64,000 nucleotides of DNA from Kribbella catacumbae DSM 19601 (GCF_000372465.1 NZ_AQUZ01000035.1:1-64000); one strand, 5' to 3'. Positions 50,831 through 60,888 are shown, numbered from the stretch's first letter. Notes: generated by a model from the sequence alone, not told the origin. Made by a program: numbers and translations.

Positions 50831-51647
50831 CACCAGATCCCTCCCCGCCAAGCTCGCCCTGTACGTCGCTGTGCTGGTCGGCGCCGCGATCATGCTGTTC
50901 CCGTTCCTGTGGACGGTGATCACCTCGATCACTCCCGAGGGCTCGCTGGCCGACGGGCCGAAACTCGTCGTCGAGAACCCGACGCTGGACGCGTACCGCA
51001 CGCTGCTCGACGCGATCCCGATGTGGCGGATCATTCTCAACTCGCTCGGGATCGCGATCGCCTCGACCGCCCTGCAACTGGTGACCGGCTCGATGGCGGC
51101 GTACGGGTTCGCGCGGTTGCACTTCCCGCTCAAGAACGTCGTGTTCGGCTTCTACCTGGCCACCTTGATGGTGCCGTTGCAGGTGCTCGTCGTTCCGCTG
51201 TTCATCGAGATGAAGACCTTCAACCTGCAGGACACGTACTTCGCCCTGCTGGCGCCCACGATCGCCTCGGCGTTCGGGGTGTTCCTGCTCCGCCAGGCGG
51301 TGACCGCCGTACCGATGGAGCTGGACGAGGCGGCCACCATCGACGGCGCCGGCCACCTGCGCATCTTCACCACCATCGTGTTGCCGCTGATCCGGCCCGC
51401 GCTCGCGACCGTCGCGGTGTTCGCGTTCATGGGCAGCTGGAACAGCTTCCTCTGGCCGCTGGTGGTGATCAGGTCGCCGGAGTTCATGACACTCCCGCTC
51501 GGTCTGTCCACCCTGCAGGGCCAGTTCACCACTCAGTGGGACGTCGTGATGGCGGGCTCCGTCGTCTCGATCGTCCCGATCGCCATCGTGTATCTGCTCG
51601 CGCAGCGCCACATCATCGCCGGTGTCGCACACACCGGTATCAAATGA
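50823..51647 (+). CDS. carbohydrate ABC transporter permease, MalG type
   Basis: 274 residues, six membrane segments, EAA loop LDEAATIDGAGHLRIFTTIV near 190, and the family C-terminus WDVVMAGSVVSIVPIAIVYL ending in TGIK. It pairs with the MalF-type permease. Its C-terminus is a useful intact comparator for the orphan permease tail fused to GH127 at 201-1118. Confidence 0.92.
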   Translation: MRDTRSLPAKLALYVAVLVGAAIMLFPFLWTVITSITPEGSLADGPKLVVENPTLDAYRTLLDAIPMWRIILNSLGIAIASTALQLVTGSMAAYGFARLHFPLKNVVFGFYLATLMVPLQVLVVPLFIEMKTFNLQDTYFALLAPTIASAFGVFLLRQAVTAVPMELDEAATIDGAGHLRIFTTIVLPLIRPALATVAVFAFMGSWNSFLWPLVVIRSPEFMTLPLGLSTLQGQFTTQWDVVMAGSVVSIVPIAIVYLLAQRHIIAGVAHTGIK

Positions 51648-51661
51648 GGGGAACCACCATC

Positions 51662-52912
51662 ATGCGTCTCATCAAAACAGCGGCCACCACGGTCGCACTC
51701 ACCGTGCTACTGGCTGCGTGCGGGCAGGGATCGGCGACCAAGGAGGCCGCGGCGCCGGAGGGCAAGTCCGTCGTGCGGTACATGAACTTCTCCTCCAACG
51801 ACGGCCATGAGAAGGACCTGACGGCGATCGTCAACGCCTTCCAGACCGCGAACCCGAACATCACCGTCCAGGTGGAGACCGTGCCGTACGCGGACTACTT
51901 CACCAAGCTGCAGACCTCGGTAGCTGGTGGCACCGCGGCCGACGCGTTCGAGCTGAACTACGAGAACTTCGTCACCTACGCGAAGAACGGTTCGCTGGCG
52001 GAGCTGAAGAACGTCGACACGAGTGTCTACAAGAAGTCGCTGGTCGACGCGTTCAACGACGGCGGCAAGCAGTACGGCGTACCGGAGTCGTTCTCGAACG
52101 TCGTGTTGTTCTACAACAAGGCGCTGTTCAAGAAGGCCGGCGTTGCCGAGCCGACGGCGGAGTGGACCTGGAAGGACGAGCAGGCCGCAGCTGCAAAGCT
52201 GACGGACAAGGGCGCCAAGGTGTGGGGTGACTACCAGCCCGTGTCGTACAACGAGTTCTACAAGGTGCTCGCGCAGAACGGCGGCGAGTTCCTGAACGCC
52301 GACAAGACCGCGGCGACCTTCAACTCACCGGCCGGTGTCGAGGCGGCGAAGTTCCTGATCGACAAGGTCGGCAAGTCGATGCCGACCGAGGCCGACGGCG
52401 CCGGTACGCCGGACTTCGACTCGAAACTGTTCAAGTCGGGCAAGCTGGCGATGTGGCACACCGGGATCTGGATGTTCAGCGCGATGGCGGCGGCGCCGTT
52501 CGAGTGGGACGTCGTGGTCGAGCCCGGCAACACCAAGAAGGCGTCCGCGATGTTCGTGAACGGCCTGGTCGTCTCCGCCGCCTCGAAGAACGCCGAGGCC
52601 GCGCAGAAGTGGGTCACCTTCCTGGCCTCCTCGGACGACACGACGAAGACCCGGCTGGCCACCTCGTGGGAGCTGCCGCCGGTCGCGGACGAGGCCAAGC
52701 TGGCGCCGTACCTCGACCAGAAGAAGCCGGCCAACCGCAAGGCCGTCTTCGCCGCGCTGGAGGAGACCGTGCTGCCGCCGGTGATCGAGCGTCAGCAGGA
52801 GATGCAGGACCTGGTCACCGCTGAGCTCACGTCGGCCGCGGCCGGGCGCAAGCCGGTCGAGAAGGCGCTGGCCGATGCCCAGACCAAGGTCAACGGCCTG
52901 CTGAAGAAGTGA
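51662..52912 (+). CDS. sugar-binding lipoprotein of the ABC importer
   Basis: 416 residues. A lipoprotein signal (MRLIKTAATTVALTVLLAAC) places the acylated Cys at about residue 20. The extracellular solute-binding family 1 fold includes YFTKLQTSVAGGTAADAFEL, SFSNVVLFYNKALFKKAGV and FKSGKLAMWHTGIWMFSAM. It probably captures the oligosaccharide released or formed by the secreted GH31 enzymes. GAGGGGAACC supports ATG 51662 over an in-frame ATG at 51644. The stop overlaps the GTG of the GH15-like gene. Confidence 0.92.
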   Translation: MRLIKTAATTVALTVLLAACGQGSATKEAAAPEGKSVVRYMNFSSNDGHEKDLTAIVNAFQTANPNITVQVETVPYADYFTKLQTSVAGGTAADAFELNYENFVTYAKNGSLAELKNVDTSVYKKSLVDAFNDGGKQYGVPESFSNVVLFYNKALFKKAGVAEPTAEWTWKDEQAAAAKLTDKGAKVWGDYQPVSYNEFYKVLAQNGGEFLNADKTAATFNSPAGVEAAKFLIDKVGKSMPTEADGAGTPDFDSKLFKSGKLAMWHTGIWMFSAMAAAPFEWDVVVEPGNTKKASAMFVNGLVVSAASKNAEAAQKWVTFLASSDDTTKTRLATSWELPPVADEAKLAPYLDQKKPANRKAVFAALEETVLPPVIERQQEMQDLVTAELTSAAAGRKPVEKALADAQTKVNGLLKK

Positions 52913-54057
52913 CGGAACCGATGATCTCCGCCCCAGACCTGCAAGAACTCACCCGCCTGCGCGCGCTGGCCGAGCACAGCCACGCGGTCATCACCGAGCA
53001 CCAGGACGCGGGCGGTGCCTATCCGGCCTCGCCGACGTTCTCGGCGTACAAGGGGTATGCCTGGCTGCGCGATGGGTCCTTCACCGCCGAAGGTATCTCG
53101 CGGTACGGCGATGTCGGCTCGGCCGGGCGGTTCCACGACTGGGTGGACGGCGTACTGCGTAGTCGCCGCGCGCAGGTTGACGATCTGCGTGCGGCCCTCA
53201 CTCGGGGTGAGGTGCCGTCTAACGAGGCGATGTTGCCGACGCGGTTCACCTTCGACGGTGAGAACGGGTCGGATCCTTGGTGGGACTTCCAGACCGATGG
53301 CTACGGGATGTGGCTGTGGTCGGTGGTCACCCATGCGGCGAGGCACGAGCTGGATCTGGCTCGCTGGCGGGAGGGGATCGATGTCGCGGTCGACTACCTT
53401 GTCGCCTTCTGGGATCGGCCTTGTTACGACTGGTGGGAGGAGCATGTCGAGCATCGGCATGTCTCCACGCTGGGTGCGATCCATGGCGGGTTGGTTGCCG
53501 TTGGCACCTGTGAGGCGTTGCGGTCGGCATCATGGTCGGCTGCGGCGCTGAAGGTTGCCGCTGACATCCGTTCGCTGGTGACGACCGAGGGGATCGTGGA
53601 CGGGCACTTGGTGAAGTGGCTCGGCAGCTCGGCGGTCGACGGGTCGTTACCGGCTTGCATCGTGCCGTTCGGGTTGGTCGCTCCGGACGACTCGCTAGGG
53701 GCGATGACGCGGGCGGCGGTGGCGAAGGATCTCGACTTCGATGGTGGGGTGCATCGGTTCACGGCCGACGTGTTTTACGGCGGTGGGCAGTGGATTCTGC
53801 TGTCGGCGCTGCTCGGCTGGAACCTGGCGGCGGCGGGTGACACCGCCGGTGCGCTGCGGCATCTGCGGTGGATTGCCGACCAAGTCGACGAGCACGGTGA
53901 TCTTCCCGAGCAGGTCCCCCACCACCTGCTCCACCCGGCTTCCCGCACCGAGTGGATCGCCCGCTGGGGGACGGTCGCCAGCCCGCTGCTTTGGTCCCAC
54001 GGTATGTACCTGATCCTCGCCGATGAACTCGGCATCCTCTCCGAGAAGGACGCTTGA
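52909..54057 (+). CDS. GH15-like (alpha/alpha)6-barrel glycosidase
   Basis: 382 residues from GTG 52909 with no signal peptide. Motifs of the GH15 glucoamylase clan are visible: FSAYKGYAWLRDGSFTAEGI near 45, DPWWDFQTDGYGMWLWSVVT near 125, and CYDWWEEHVEHRHVSTLGAI near 165 with a candidate catalytic Glu pair. It is shorter than classical glucoamylases, lacking an N-terminal beta domain. It presumably releases glucose from short alpha-glucans in the cytosol. Overlaps with both neighbours show tight coupling. Confidence 0.8.
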   Translation: MTEPMISAPDLQELTRLRALAEHSHAVITEHQDAGGAYPASPTFSAYKGYAWLRDGSFTAEGISRYGDVGSAGRFHDWVDGVLRSRRAQVDDLRAALTRGEVPSNEAMLPTRFTFDGENGSDPWWDFQTDGYGMWLWSVVTHAARHELDLARWREGIDVAVDYLVAFWDRPCYDWWEEHVEHRHVSTLGAIHGGLVAVGTCEALRSASWSAAALKVAADIRSLVTTEGIVDGHLVKWLGSSAVDGSLPACIVPFGLVAPDDSLGAMTRAAVAKDLDFDGGVHRFTADVFYGGGQWILLSALLGWNLAAAGDTAGALRHLRWIADQVDEHGDLPEQVPHHLLHPASRTEWIARWGTVASPLLWSHGMYLILADELGILSEKDA

Positions 54058-56222
54058 TGCTCACCCATCGCCCGTACGGCATCGAACACCCGTACGCCAC
54101 CTCCCCCGACCAACGCATCCCGGTGCAACCGCTCACCGGCGAACGAGTCCACCTTGGAGTAGTGGCGTCGCCGGATGTCGAGCGGGTGGTCTGCGAGTGG
54201 GGCTCGGTCGAGCTCGCACTCTCCCCGGCGGAGGCAAACTCCGCAGACGCCGCAGCGCTGGCGGGCGGCGAGGGCCACTTGGCCGAGGCCCAGGCAAGCT
54301 CCCTCGGAGGCGATGGCGGCTGGTCGGTGGTGACGCCACCACTCACCCAGCCAATCAAGTACCGCTTCCACGCATACCTCGGCGACTTGGTCGAGAGTAC
54401 TGAGTGGTTCGAGGTCTCGCCGGCTTCCTGGGTTGCTGACCGTGGTGAGGTGCGGCGTGGTGGTGCGCGGGTGCGGGAGGTGGAGTGGCTGGTCTCGTCG
54501 CAAGGTGTTCACCGGGCTCGGTTCGCACTGCCTCTGGCGGAGGGTGAGCACTTGGTGGGATTTGGGGAGCGGTACGACGCACTGGATCAGCGGGGGAAGC
54601 GGCTGGATGCTGTGGTGTTTGAGCAGTACAAGTCGCAGGGGGTGCATGGGCGGACGTATCTGCCGATGCCGTTCGCTCATGTGACGGGTGGCGACGGGTG
54701 GGGTTTCCACGTCCGTACGTCGCGGCGTACGTGGTACTCGTCGGAAGGCGACAAGCTCGTCGTCGAAGTGGCGCTGGGCAACGACCCGGTAGTTGATCTC
54801 GGCATCTATGAAGGCTCGGCGACCGCAGTACTGCAGCAGTTCCTGGATGAAGTGGGACGGGCTGAAGAGTTGCCGGAGTGGGTGTTTCGGTTGTGGGCTT
54901 CAGGCAACGAGTGGAACACCCAGGAGCTGGTGATGGCGCGAATGGACGCGCATCGCGACCTCGCGATCCCGGTCGGTGCGGTAGTGATCGAGGCCTGGAG
55001 TGACGAGGAAGGCATCACCATCTGGCGGGACGCGCGCTACGAGGTGACCGCTGACGGCAGCGCTCACAGCGCGGGGGACTTCGAATACCGTCCCGACGGC
55101 GCCTGGCCTGACCCCAAGGCGATGATCGACGAGCTGCATGCGCGCGGGGTCAAGGTCATCCTCTGGCAGATCCCCTTGCAGAAGACGGAGTTCAGTACCG
55201 GTCAGGTCGCAGCCGACGCCGACGCGATGGTCCGCGACGGCCACGCAGTACTGGAAGCAGACGGTACGGCGTACCACAACCGCGGCTGGTGGTTCCCGAA
55301 GGCGCTGATGCCGGATCTGTCCACCCAGCGCACCCGCGAGTGGTGGACCGAGAAGCGCCGCTACCTCGTCGACGACCTCGACGTGGACGGCTTCAAGACC
55401 GACGGTGGCGAGCACGCCTGGGGCCACGATCTCCAGTACGCCGACGGCAAACGGGGAGACGAAGGCAACAACCTGTTCCCGGTGCACTACGCGCGAGCCT
55501 TCGGTGATCTGCTTCGCTCGGCAGGCAAGGCGCCGGTGACGTTCTCCCGCGCAGGCTTCACCGGTTCGCAGGCGCACGGGATCTTCTGGGCCGGCGACGA
55601 GGACTCCACCTGGGAGGCATTCCGCGCCTCGGTGACGGCCGGCCTGACCGCCGCATCCTGCGGAATCGTCTACTGGGGTTGGGATCTAGCCGGTTTCTCC
55701 GGACCCGTCCCGGACGCGGAGCTCTATCTGCGAGCCGCGGCGGCCTCGGTGTTCATGCCGATCATGCAGTACCACTCGGAGTTCAACCACCACCAACTCC
55801 CCCTCCGCGACCGCACCCCCTGGCATGTCGCCGAAACCACCGGCGACGACCGCGTCATCCCCCTCTTCCGCCGGTACGCCGAACTCCGCGAGCGCCTGGT
55901 CCCGTACCTGACCGAGCAAGCGGCCCTCACCATCAGCACGGACCACCCGCTGATGCGTCCGCTCTTCTTCGACCACCCGACCGACCCGGAGATCTGGAAC
56001 CACCCGAACCAGTACCTTCTCGGCAACGACCTCCTCGTCAACCCAGTCCTCGAACCAGCCGCCACCACCTGGACGACGTACCTCCCAGAAGGCGACTGGA
56101 TCGACGTCTGGACAGGCGAACCAGCCCTCAGCGGCCTGGTCACCCGCGAAGTACCGCTAGAGGTAGTCCCCGTTTACTGCAAGGCGTCCCGCTGGCCCGA
56201 CCTCGCCCCCACCTTCAGCTAA
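54057..56222 (+). CDS. cytosolic GH31 alpha-glucosidase-like enzyme
   Basis: 721 residues, no signal peptide. The GH31 domains include GFGERYDALDQRGKRLDAVV, VFRLWASGNEWNTQELVMAR, nucleophile DVDGFKTDGGEHAWG (Asp near 440) and acid/base GIFWAGDEDSTWEAF. It is closer to the isomaltosyltransferase-like GH31 (43862-47173) than to the CBM20 enzyme, sharing NEWNTQ and the KTDG(G/S)E pattern. It likely opens or trims imported cyclic or alpha-1,6/1,3-linked glucans, the role of the cytosolic GH31 in cycloalternan users. ATG 54057 overlaps the GH15 stop. Confidence 0.87.
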   Translation: MLTHRPYGIEHPYATSPDQRIPVQPLTGERVHLGVVASPDVERVVCEWGSVELALSPAEANSADAAALAGGEGHLAEAQASSLGGDGGWSVVTPPLTQPIKYRFHAYLGDLVESTEWFEVSPASWVADRGEVRRGGARVREVEWLVSSQGVHRARFALPLAEGEHLVGFGERYDALDQRGKRLDAVVFEQYKSQGVHGRTYLPMPFAHVTGGDGWGFHVRTSRRTWYSSEGDKLVVEVALGNDPVVDLGIYEGSATAVLQQFLDEVGRAEELPEWVFRLWASGNEWNTQELVMARMDAHRDLAIPVGAVVIEAWSDEEGITIWRDARYEVTADGSAHSAGDFEYRPDGAWPDPKAMIDELHARGVKVILWQIPLQKTEFSTGQVAADADAMVRDGHAVLEADGTAYHNRGWWFPKALMPDLSTQRTREWWTEKRRYLVDDLDVDGFKTDGGEHAWGHDLQYADGKRGDEGNNLFPVHYARAFGDLLRSAGKAPVTFSRAGFTGSQAHGIFWAGDEDSTWEAFRASVTAGLTAASCGIVYWGWDLAGFSGPVPDAELYLRAAAASVFMPIMQYHSEFNHHQLPLRDRTPWHVAETTGDDRVIPLFRRYAELRERLVPYLTEQAALTISTDHPLMRPLFFDHPTDPEIWNHPNQYLLGNDLLVNPVLEPAATTWTTYLPEGDWIDVWTGEPALSGLVTREVPLEVVPVYCKASRWPDLAPTFS

Positions 56223-59200
56223 CCGATGCCAAGGGCAACAAGCAGGTCGTGGAGGGTGCCGTAGCCGCGGCAGTCTGGGGCGCATTGTTTGTCGGCTTGG
56301 AGTAGGAGGTCGTGGTCGAGGTCGTTCTGGCTGGCTTGGGAGAGGGTCCAGCCGAGTGGCGCGGACAGCGACGGCTGGGTGCTCTGGCTGATCACGTACG
56401 TCGAGTTCGGCAGCTTCTTGCGAAGGTCGGCGCACGCGGTCGAGTCCGAGCACAGCTGCTTGGCCGCTGCCGCTCGCGCTTCTTGGAGCAGCGCGCGGTC
56501 GCTGGTGCCATCCTCCTTGGCCGTGATCAGCTTTGTTGCCGGTGGCACCAGCAGTTCGGGGACCGACGAGAGATTCGTTCCCTGCTTGAAGGTGTTCCCG
56601 ATCCCCTCCACCGGGTCGTCGTTGCCGACGCTGTAGTCCTTACCGGTGCCGTTCTCGATGTAGACGACCAGCGGTACCACGACCTCACCGGTGCCCGCGG
56701 CAAGGACCTTGTCGTTGTGCTCCCGCACCGCGGGACCCCAGGCCGGCGCGAGATCGACGATCGTGCCGATCCCGGTGTTGTCGGTGTAACCACCATCCAC
56801 CAACTGGGCCGGCTTCAGGTCACCACAACGGCCGACCACACCAGACGGTGTGACATAGGGGAACCGGCTCGCCAGCAGACCCGCGCTCAGGGCCTGCAGG
56901 TTGCCGACACATCCGGCGTCCTTGCGATCCTCCGTCGGTCCAAAGGCGCCGAAGAGGTCGTAGTTGTGTGCTCCTGCCACTCCAGCGCCGCAGTCGGGCC
57001 AGCCGTTCGCAGTACGGGCTCCGTCGCTGAGGTCGACCTGGCTCACCAGCGCGCGGCACCCGTTGCGGACGGCCGAGGTAGTCAGAATCAGCTGGCCGGT
57101 CATCGCTTCGCCGGCCTTCCCGTCGTCCGGCAGGAACAATCGGCGCAACTCGGGGACCTTGCGTTCCCACGCCGTCTCCATCAAGCCTGCCCGGTCCAAG
57201 GGTTGCCGCGAAGGAGTCCGGTACTCCGCGGACGCATCGAACCGCAGCCCTGCGACACTCGCGAGCAGGTCACTCGACAGCAACGAGATCGTCGCGGCCC
57301 CGAGCGCCTCGTGACCCGCCATCGCCTTGACCGCTGTCAAGGGCCGATCGTGGAACCGGGCAACCGTCAGCCCGAAAGCACCTCCGCTGGCACCGCCGGA
57401 GAACAGCACCGCATGCTTCGCGCAACCATTGCCCGCAGTACTGAGCTTCTCCAGTGCGGACGCGGTCCAGTACGTCGCCCGGATGCCGCCACCCTCCGCG
57501 GCGATCATCACCATCGGCCGCAAGGTAAGACCACCTTGCAGAGCGACCGTACACCGAGTCGACTGACCTTCCCACGCATCGAAGGCCTCCCGCAGGGTGG
57601 GTCGGTCCGGCGGCGCGGCGCTGGTGTCCGCCGTCACCGGGTGTACTTCTGTCTTGCCGCCGATCAGACTCGTCGCGATCATCGCGGCGACCAGCAAGGC
57701 GATGATCGGCGTGGCACGCAGTCGCAGCCACCGGGTCTGGAACGCCTCCGGTGGTTGCCGTTCCTGGGCGTAGGCCACGATCACCGCGATCAGGATCACC
57801 AGCGTCGCGATCCCGAGCATCGTCGCCGCCAGTACACCGAGCGCGTCCGCGATCCGTCGCGGGAAGGACCCGAGCAGGAGTACCGCGAGGCTGGCACCGA
57901 CCACGAGCCCGGACCGCACCTTGCCCCGCGGCGCCACATCGACCTGCGTCTCCCCGTTGGGGTTCACGCCAGGCGTGGCGAGGTGGCCGTACCAGCCGAG
58001 TGGTCCGGTGGTCTCCGGCTGTCCCCACTTCTGGATCGCTCGCAGGAGCGGCCACGAGAGCAGCCACGGACCGATGGCCAGCACCACGCCGATCACGAGC
58101 GCCACCGACGGATGGACGACGTACGACGAATCGAACAGCCCGACCTCGTCACCGGCCGCAAGTGCGGCGAAGGCGCGGATCATGCCCAGACCGCCGAGGG
58201 ACACCGCCGTCACGGCGAGGGCATCGCCGGCGATCATCACGTCGCGGGGGAACCACTCCCCGACCGGACGGAGCGCCTTCGGCTCGACCTCCAGGTACTT
58301 GCGGAAGAGGTACGACAGGAGCAGTACAAGCAGCGGGATCAGGCAGAACACGACCAGGCGCCGCTTGAAGACCTCGCCTTGACCGGTCACGACGATCACG
58401 AGCGCCACCACTGGCAGCATGATCGGACCGATGATCCAGAGCTTGAGGTTGTGCCGGCGCGGTTGCCCCTCTTGATTGTAGAAGGGCCATCCGAAGCTTG
58501 CACCGTTCACTCGGCGCACGGCCCAGTCAGCACGGAGCCGGCCCAGCAAGAAGAGCGCCGGCAGCAGCACCGCGTAGTACAGGAGAGCGGCGATGAGGGC
58601 GTGACGGACACCGGTGCCGGTGTCGAGCCAGCTGCGCTGGACGTCTGGGAGCTGGTCGAGGACCTCGGTGCCGGGCACGACCGCCAGCACGGCAAGTGGG
58701 AGGAAGGCGAGCAGGCTGAACCGCTGGATCCATAACGCGCGGACGATCCGTGGCCGTGCTGCCCAGATCGTCCGGCGGTGGCGATAGATCAAGAGGATGA
58801 GGACGGCGACAAAAGCGGCCCACTTGAGCTCCGTGATCACCATGACGATGAACGCCTGCGCGGTTGAGACGCAGTCTCCCCCGCCACAACGCTCGGTGCC
58901 GAGCCAGTAGGTCATGACGTTCTCGGCCACGTCGAGTCCCGCCAGCACCAGTACCGGGCCGACGGCAACGAAGCGTCTCAGCGCCAGAACGTAGATGGCG
59001 ATGAGGATGAAGTCGAGCACGAGGTAGAACTCCAGCAACGGCAACCACTTACTCAGTTGTTCAGTGGTGAGAATGCCGTGCCAATCGCGGTACTCCGTCG
59101 CCGCGAGCGGCCCGCTCATCCCGTTGAACGACCACGACGATCCGCCCTGCTCCAGAAACCCTTTCGCCAGCAGGCCGATCTCGTTCATCGCCAGCCAAAC

Positions 59201-59272
59201 CGCCGCCAGCCCGGCCAGCACCGCCCCCACCCACCGAAAATCAGCAGGCCCAGGCGCCTCGGTCTCAACCAT
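56219..59272 (-). CDS. large membrane protein with C-terminal patatin-like lipase domain
   Basis: About 1017 residues from ATG 59272 (MVETEAPGPADFRW); a TTG at 59290 is an alternative. The first ~560 residues contain about 12 membrane helices (for example LPLLEFYLVLDFILIAIYVL, LLALFLLG-type segments). The rest is a patatin-like domain: oxyanion motif AAEGGGIRATYW near 610, nucleophile elbow LFSGGASGGAFG near 645, catalytic Asp in QLVDGGYTDNTGIG near 855. It would hydrolyse lipid acyl esters at the membrane. Its stop overlaps the convergent GH31 stop by 3 bp. Confidence 0.83.
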   Translation of the reverse strand: MVETEAPGPADFRWVGAVLAGLAAVWLAMNEIGLLAKGFLEQGGSSWSFNGMSGPLAATEYRDWHGILTTEQLSKWLPLLEFYLVLDFILIAIYVLALRRFVAVGPVLVLAGLDVAENVMTYWLGTERCGGGDCVSTAQAFIVMVITELKWAAFVAVLILLIYRHRRTIWAARPRIVRALWIQRFSLLAFLPLAVLAVVPGTEVLDQLPDVQRSWLDTGTGVRHALIAALLYYAVLLPALFLLGRLRADWAVRRVNGASFGWPFYNQEGQPRRHNLKLWIIGPIMLPVVALVIVVTGQGEVFKRRLVVFCLIPLLVLLLSYLFRKYLEVEPKALRPVGEWFPRDVMIAGDALAVTAVSLGGLGMIRAFAALAAGDEVGLFDSSYVVHPSVALVIGVVLAIGPWLLSWPLLRAIQKWGQPETTGPLGWYGHLATPGVNPNGETQVDVAPRGKVRSGLVVGASLAVLLLGSFPRRIADALGVLAATMLGIATLVILIAVIVAYAQERQPPEAFQTRWLRLRATPIIALLVAAMIATSLIGGKTEVHPVTADTSAAPPDRPTLREAFDAWEGQSTRCTVALQGGLTLRPMVMIAAEGGGIRATYWTASALEKLSTAGNGCAKHAVLFSGGASGGAFGLTVARFHDRPLTAVKAMAGHEALGAATISLLSSDLLASVAGLRFDASAEYRTPSRQPLDRAGLMETAWERKVPELRRLFLPDDGKAGEAMTGQLILTTSAVRNGCRALVSQVDLSDGARTANGWPDCGAGVAGAHNYDLFGAFGPTEDRKDAGCVGNLQALSAGLLASRFPYVTPSGVVGRCGDLKPAQLVDGGYTDNTGIGTIVDLAPAWGPAVREHNDKVLAAGTGEVVVPLVVYIENGTGKDYSVGNDDPVEGIGNTFKQGTNLSSVPELLVPPATKLITAKEDGTSDRALLQEARAAAAKQLCSDSTACADLRKKLPNSTYVISQSTQPSLSAPLGWTLSQASQNDLDHDLLLQADKQCAPDCRGYGTLHDLLVALGIG

Positions 59273-59384
59273 CGGCCTTCGCCCCCACAAGCTAGATCGC
59301 CACAGTCAACGGTCCGTTACGTGCAGTTACATTGCCGCACACTTGGCTGCCTCCAACAAGAGTTCAGGGCGTAGGGTGGTAGTC

Positions 59385-59572
59385 GCAGTTGGTTCGTCCT
59401 GCCCGCCAGGCAGGACGTCGTAAGAGGGAACCCGGTGTGATTCCGGGACTGCCCCGCAGCGGTGAGTGGGAACGACCGCCGTCATCAGCACTGGGCCTTC
59501 GGGTCCGGGAAGCGACGGCCAGTAGGTGTCTGGCGACAGACGTGCCCGCGAGTCCGAAGACCTGCCACTGCC
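59385..59572 (+). ncRNA. cobalamin (B12) riboswitch
   Basis: The adenosylcobalamin riboswitch landmarks occur in order: AGGGAACCCGGTGTGATTCC at 59425-59444, GGGACTGCCCCGCAGCGGTG just after it, and the B12-box region GAGTCCGAAGACCTGCC near 59550-59566. Paired arms around GTCGTCCTGCC...GGCAGGACG bound the left side. It ends about 130 bp before the TTG of the metE-type gene and would repress it when B12 is available. Confidence 0.93.
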
Positions 59573-59700
59573 CACGTGCGCCCGGCGCTCGTGGTGATCT
59601 CGGTGACCTCGTGGGAAGGTCGGCGCGCGAGTGGTTGCTGCGCTTTCTCTCCCGTTCGGGGCCCGTGGTCTTTCGAGACGCGCTCACGAAGGAGAGACGC

Positions 59701-60873
59701 TTGACTACGCAATCCGTGGCCACGGTGTACGGCTACCCCCGGCAAGGTCAGAACCGGGAACTGAAGAAGTCCATCGAGGGCTACTGGAAGGGCAGCGTCA
59801 GCGCGGAAGCCCTCCGGCAGACCGCGAAGGACCTGCGCGAGGCCAACTGGCGCCACCTCGTTTCCGATGGCATCGACGAGGTGCCGACCGGCGACTTCTC
59901 GTACTACGACCACGTGCTCGACACCTCGGTGATGCTCGGTGCGATCCCTGACCGGTACCGCGCCGCCGTCGAGGCCGACGCGCTGGACGGGTACTTCGCG
60001 ATGGCGCGCGGTACGCAGGAGGTCGCGCCGCTGGAGATGACCAAGTGGTTCGACACCAACTACCACTACCTGGTCCCCGAGCTCGGTCCTGACACCGTCT
60101 TCACCGCCGACGCCGGCAAGCAGGTCGCCGAACTGAAGGAAGCCGTCGCGCTAGGTCTCAAGGCCCGGCCGGTCCTAGTAGGTCCGGTGACCTATCTGCT
60201 GCTCGCGAAGCGGCAGTACGCGCAGTCGCAGACCGATCGGCCGGTGAAGGGGATGCTGACCGGGCCGGTGACGATGCTCGCGTGGTCGTTCGTTCGCGAC
60301 GACCAGCCCCGCAGCGAGACGGCTCGTCAGGTGGCGCTCGCCCTGCGGGACGAGGTCGGCGATCTGGAGACGGCCGGCGCCGCGGTGATCCAGGTCGACG
60401 AGCCTGCGTTGCGTGAGACGTTGCCGCTGCGGCAGGCCGATCGGGCGGAGTACCTCGCGTGGGGTACCGAGGTCTTCCGGCTGACCACCAGCGGCGTCCG
60501 CGCGGACACCCAGATCCACACGCACATGTGTTACGTCGAGTTCGGCGACATCCTCAACGCGCTGGACGAGATGGATGCCGACGTGGCCAGCCTGGAGGCG
60601 GCCAGGTCGCACATGCAGGTCGCCCACGAGTTGGGTGAGGCCGGCTATCCCCGCGAGGTCGGGCCGGGCGTGTACGACATCCACTCACCCCGCGTGCCGG
60701 GTACCGCCGAAATGGTCGCCCTCCTGCACAAGGGTCTGGACGCGATCCCGGCCGAGCGGCTGTGGGTCAACCCCGACTGCGGCCTGAAGACACGCGGCTG
60801 GGCGGAGGTCCGCGACTCGTTGCAGAACCTGGTCGGCGCGGCGCGCGAAGTACGCGACGTCCTCGGTTCCTGA
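59701..60873 (+). pseudogene. metE: cobalamin-independent methionine synthase with large internal deletion
   Basis: 390 residues from TTG 59701 (AAGGAGAGACGC precedes). Residues 1-170 are a MetE N-terminal half (GYPRQGQNRELKKSIEGYWK, TKWFDTNYHYLVPEL, GPVTYLLLAK). From 171 (base 60211) it becomes the C-terminal half (RQYAQSQTDRPVKGMLTGPV). Full MetE is about 750-770 residues, so some 360 are missing in frame, including the end of the N-terminal barrel and the TIGSFPQT region. The zinc ligands remain (HTHMCY, SLEAARSHMQ, NPDCGLKT). Activity is doubtful. The riboswitch upstream is intact. Confidence 0.85.
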
Positions 60874-60888
60874 CCCCACTGACCGACC

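Noticed and set aside
56312..58735. An ~800-codon plus-strand open frame
   Set aside because: It is the shadow of the patatin/membrane protein; its predicted sequence is Arg/His/Gln-rich with no domain.
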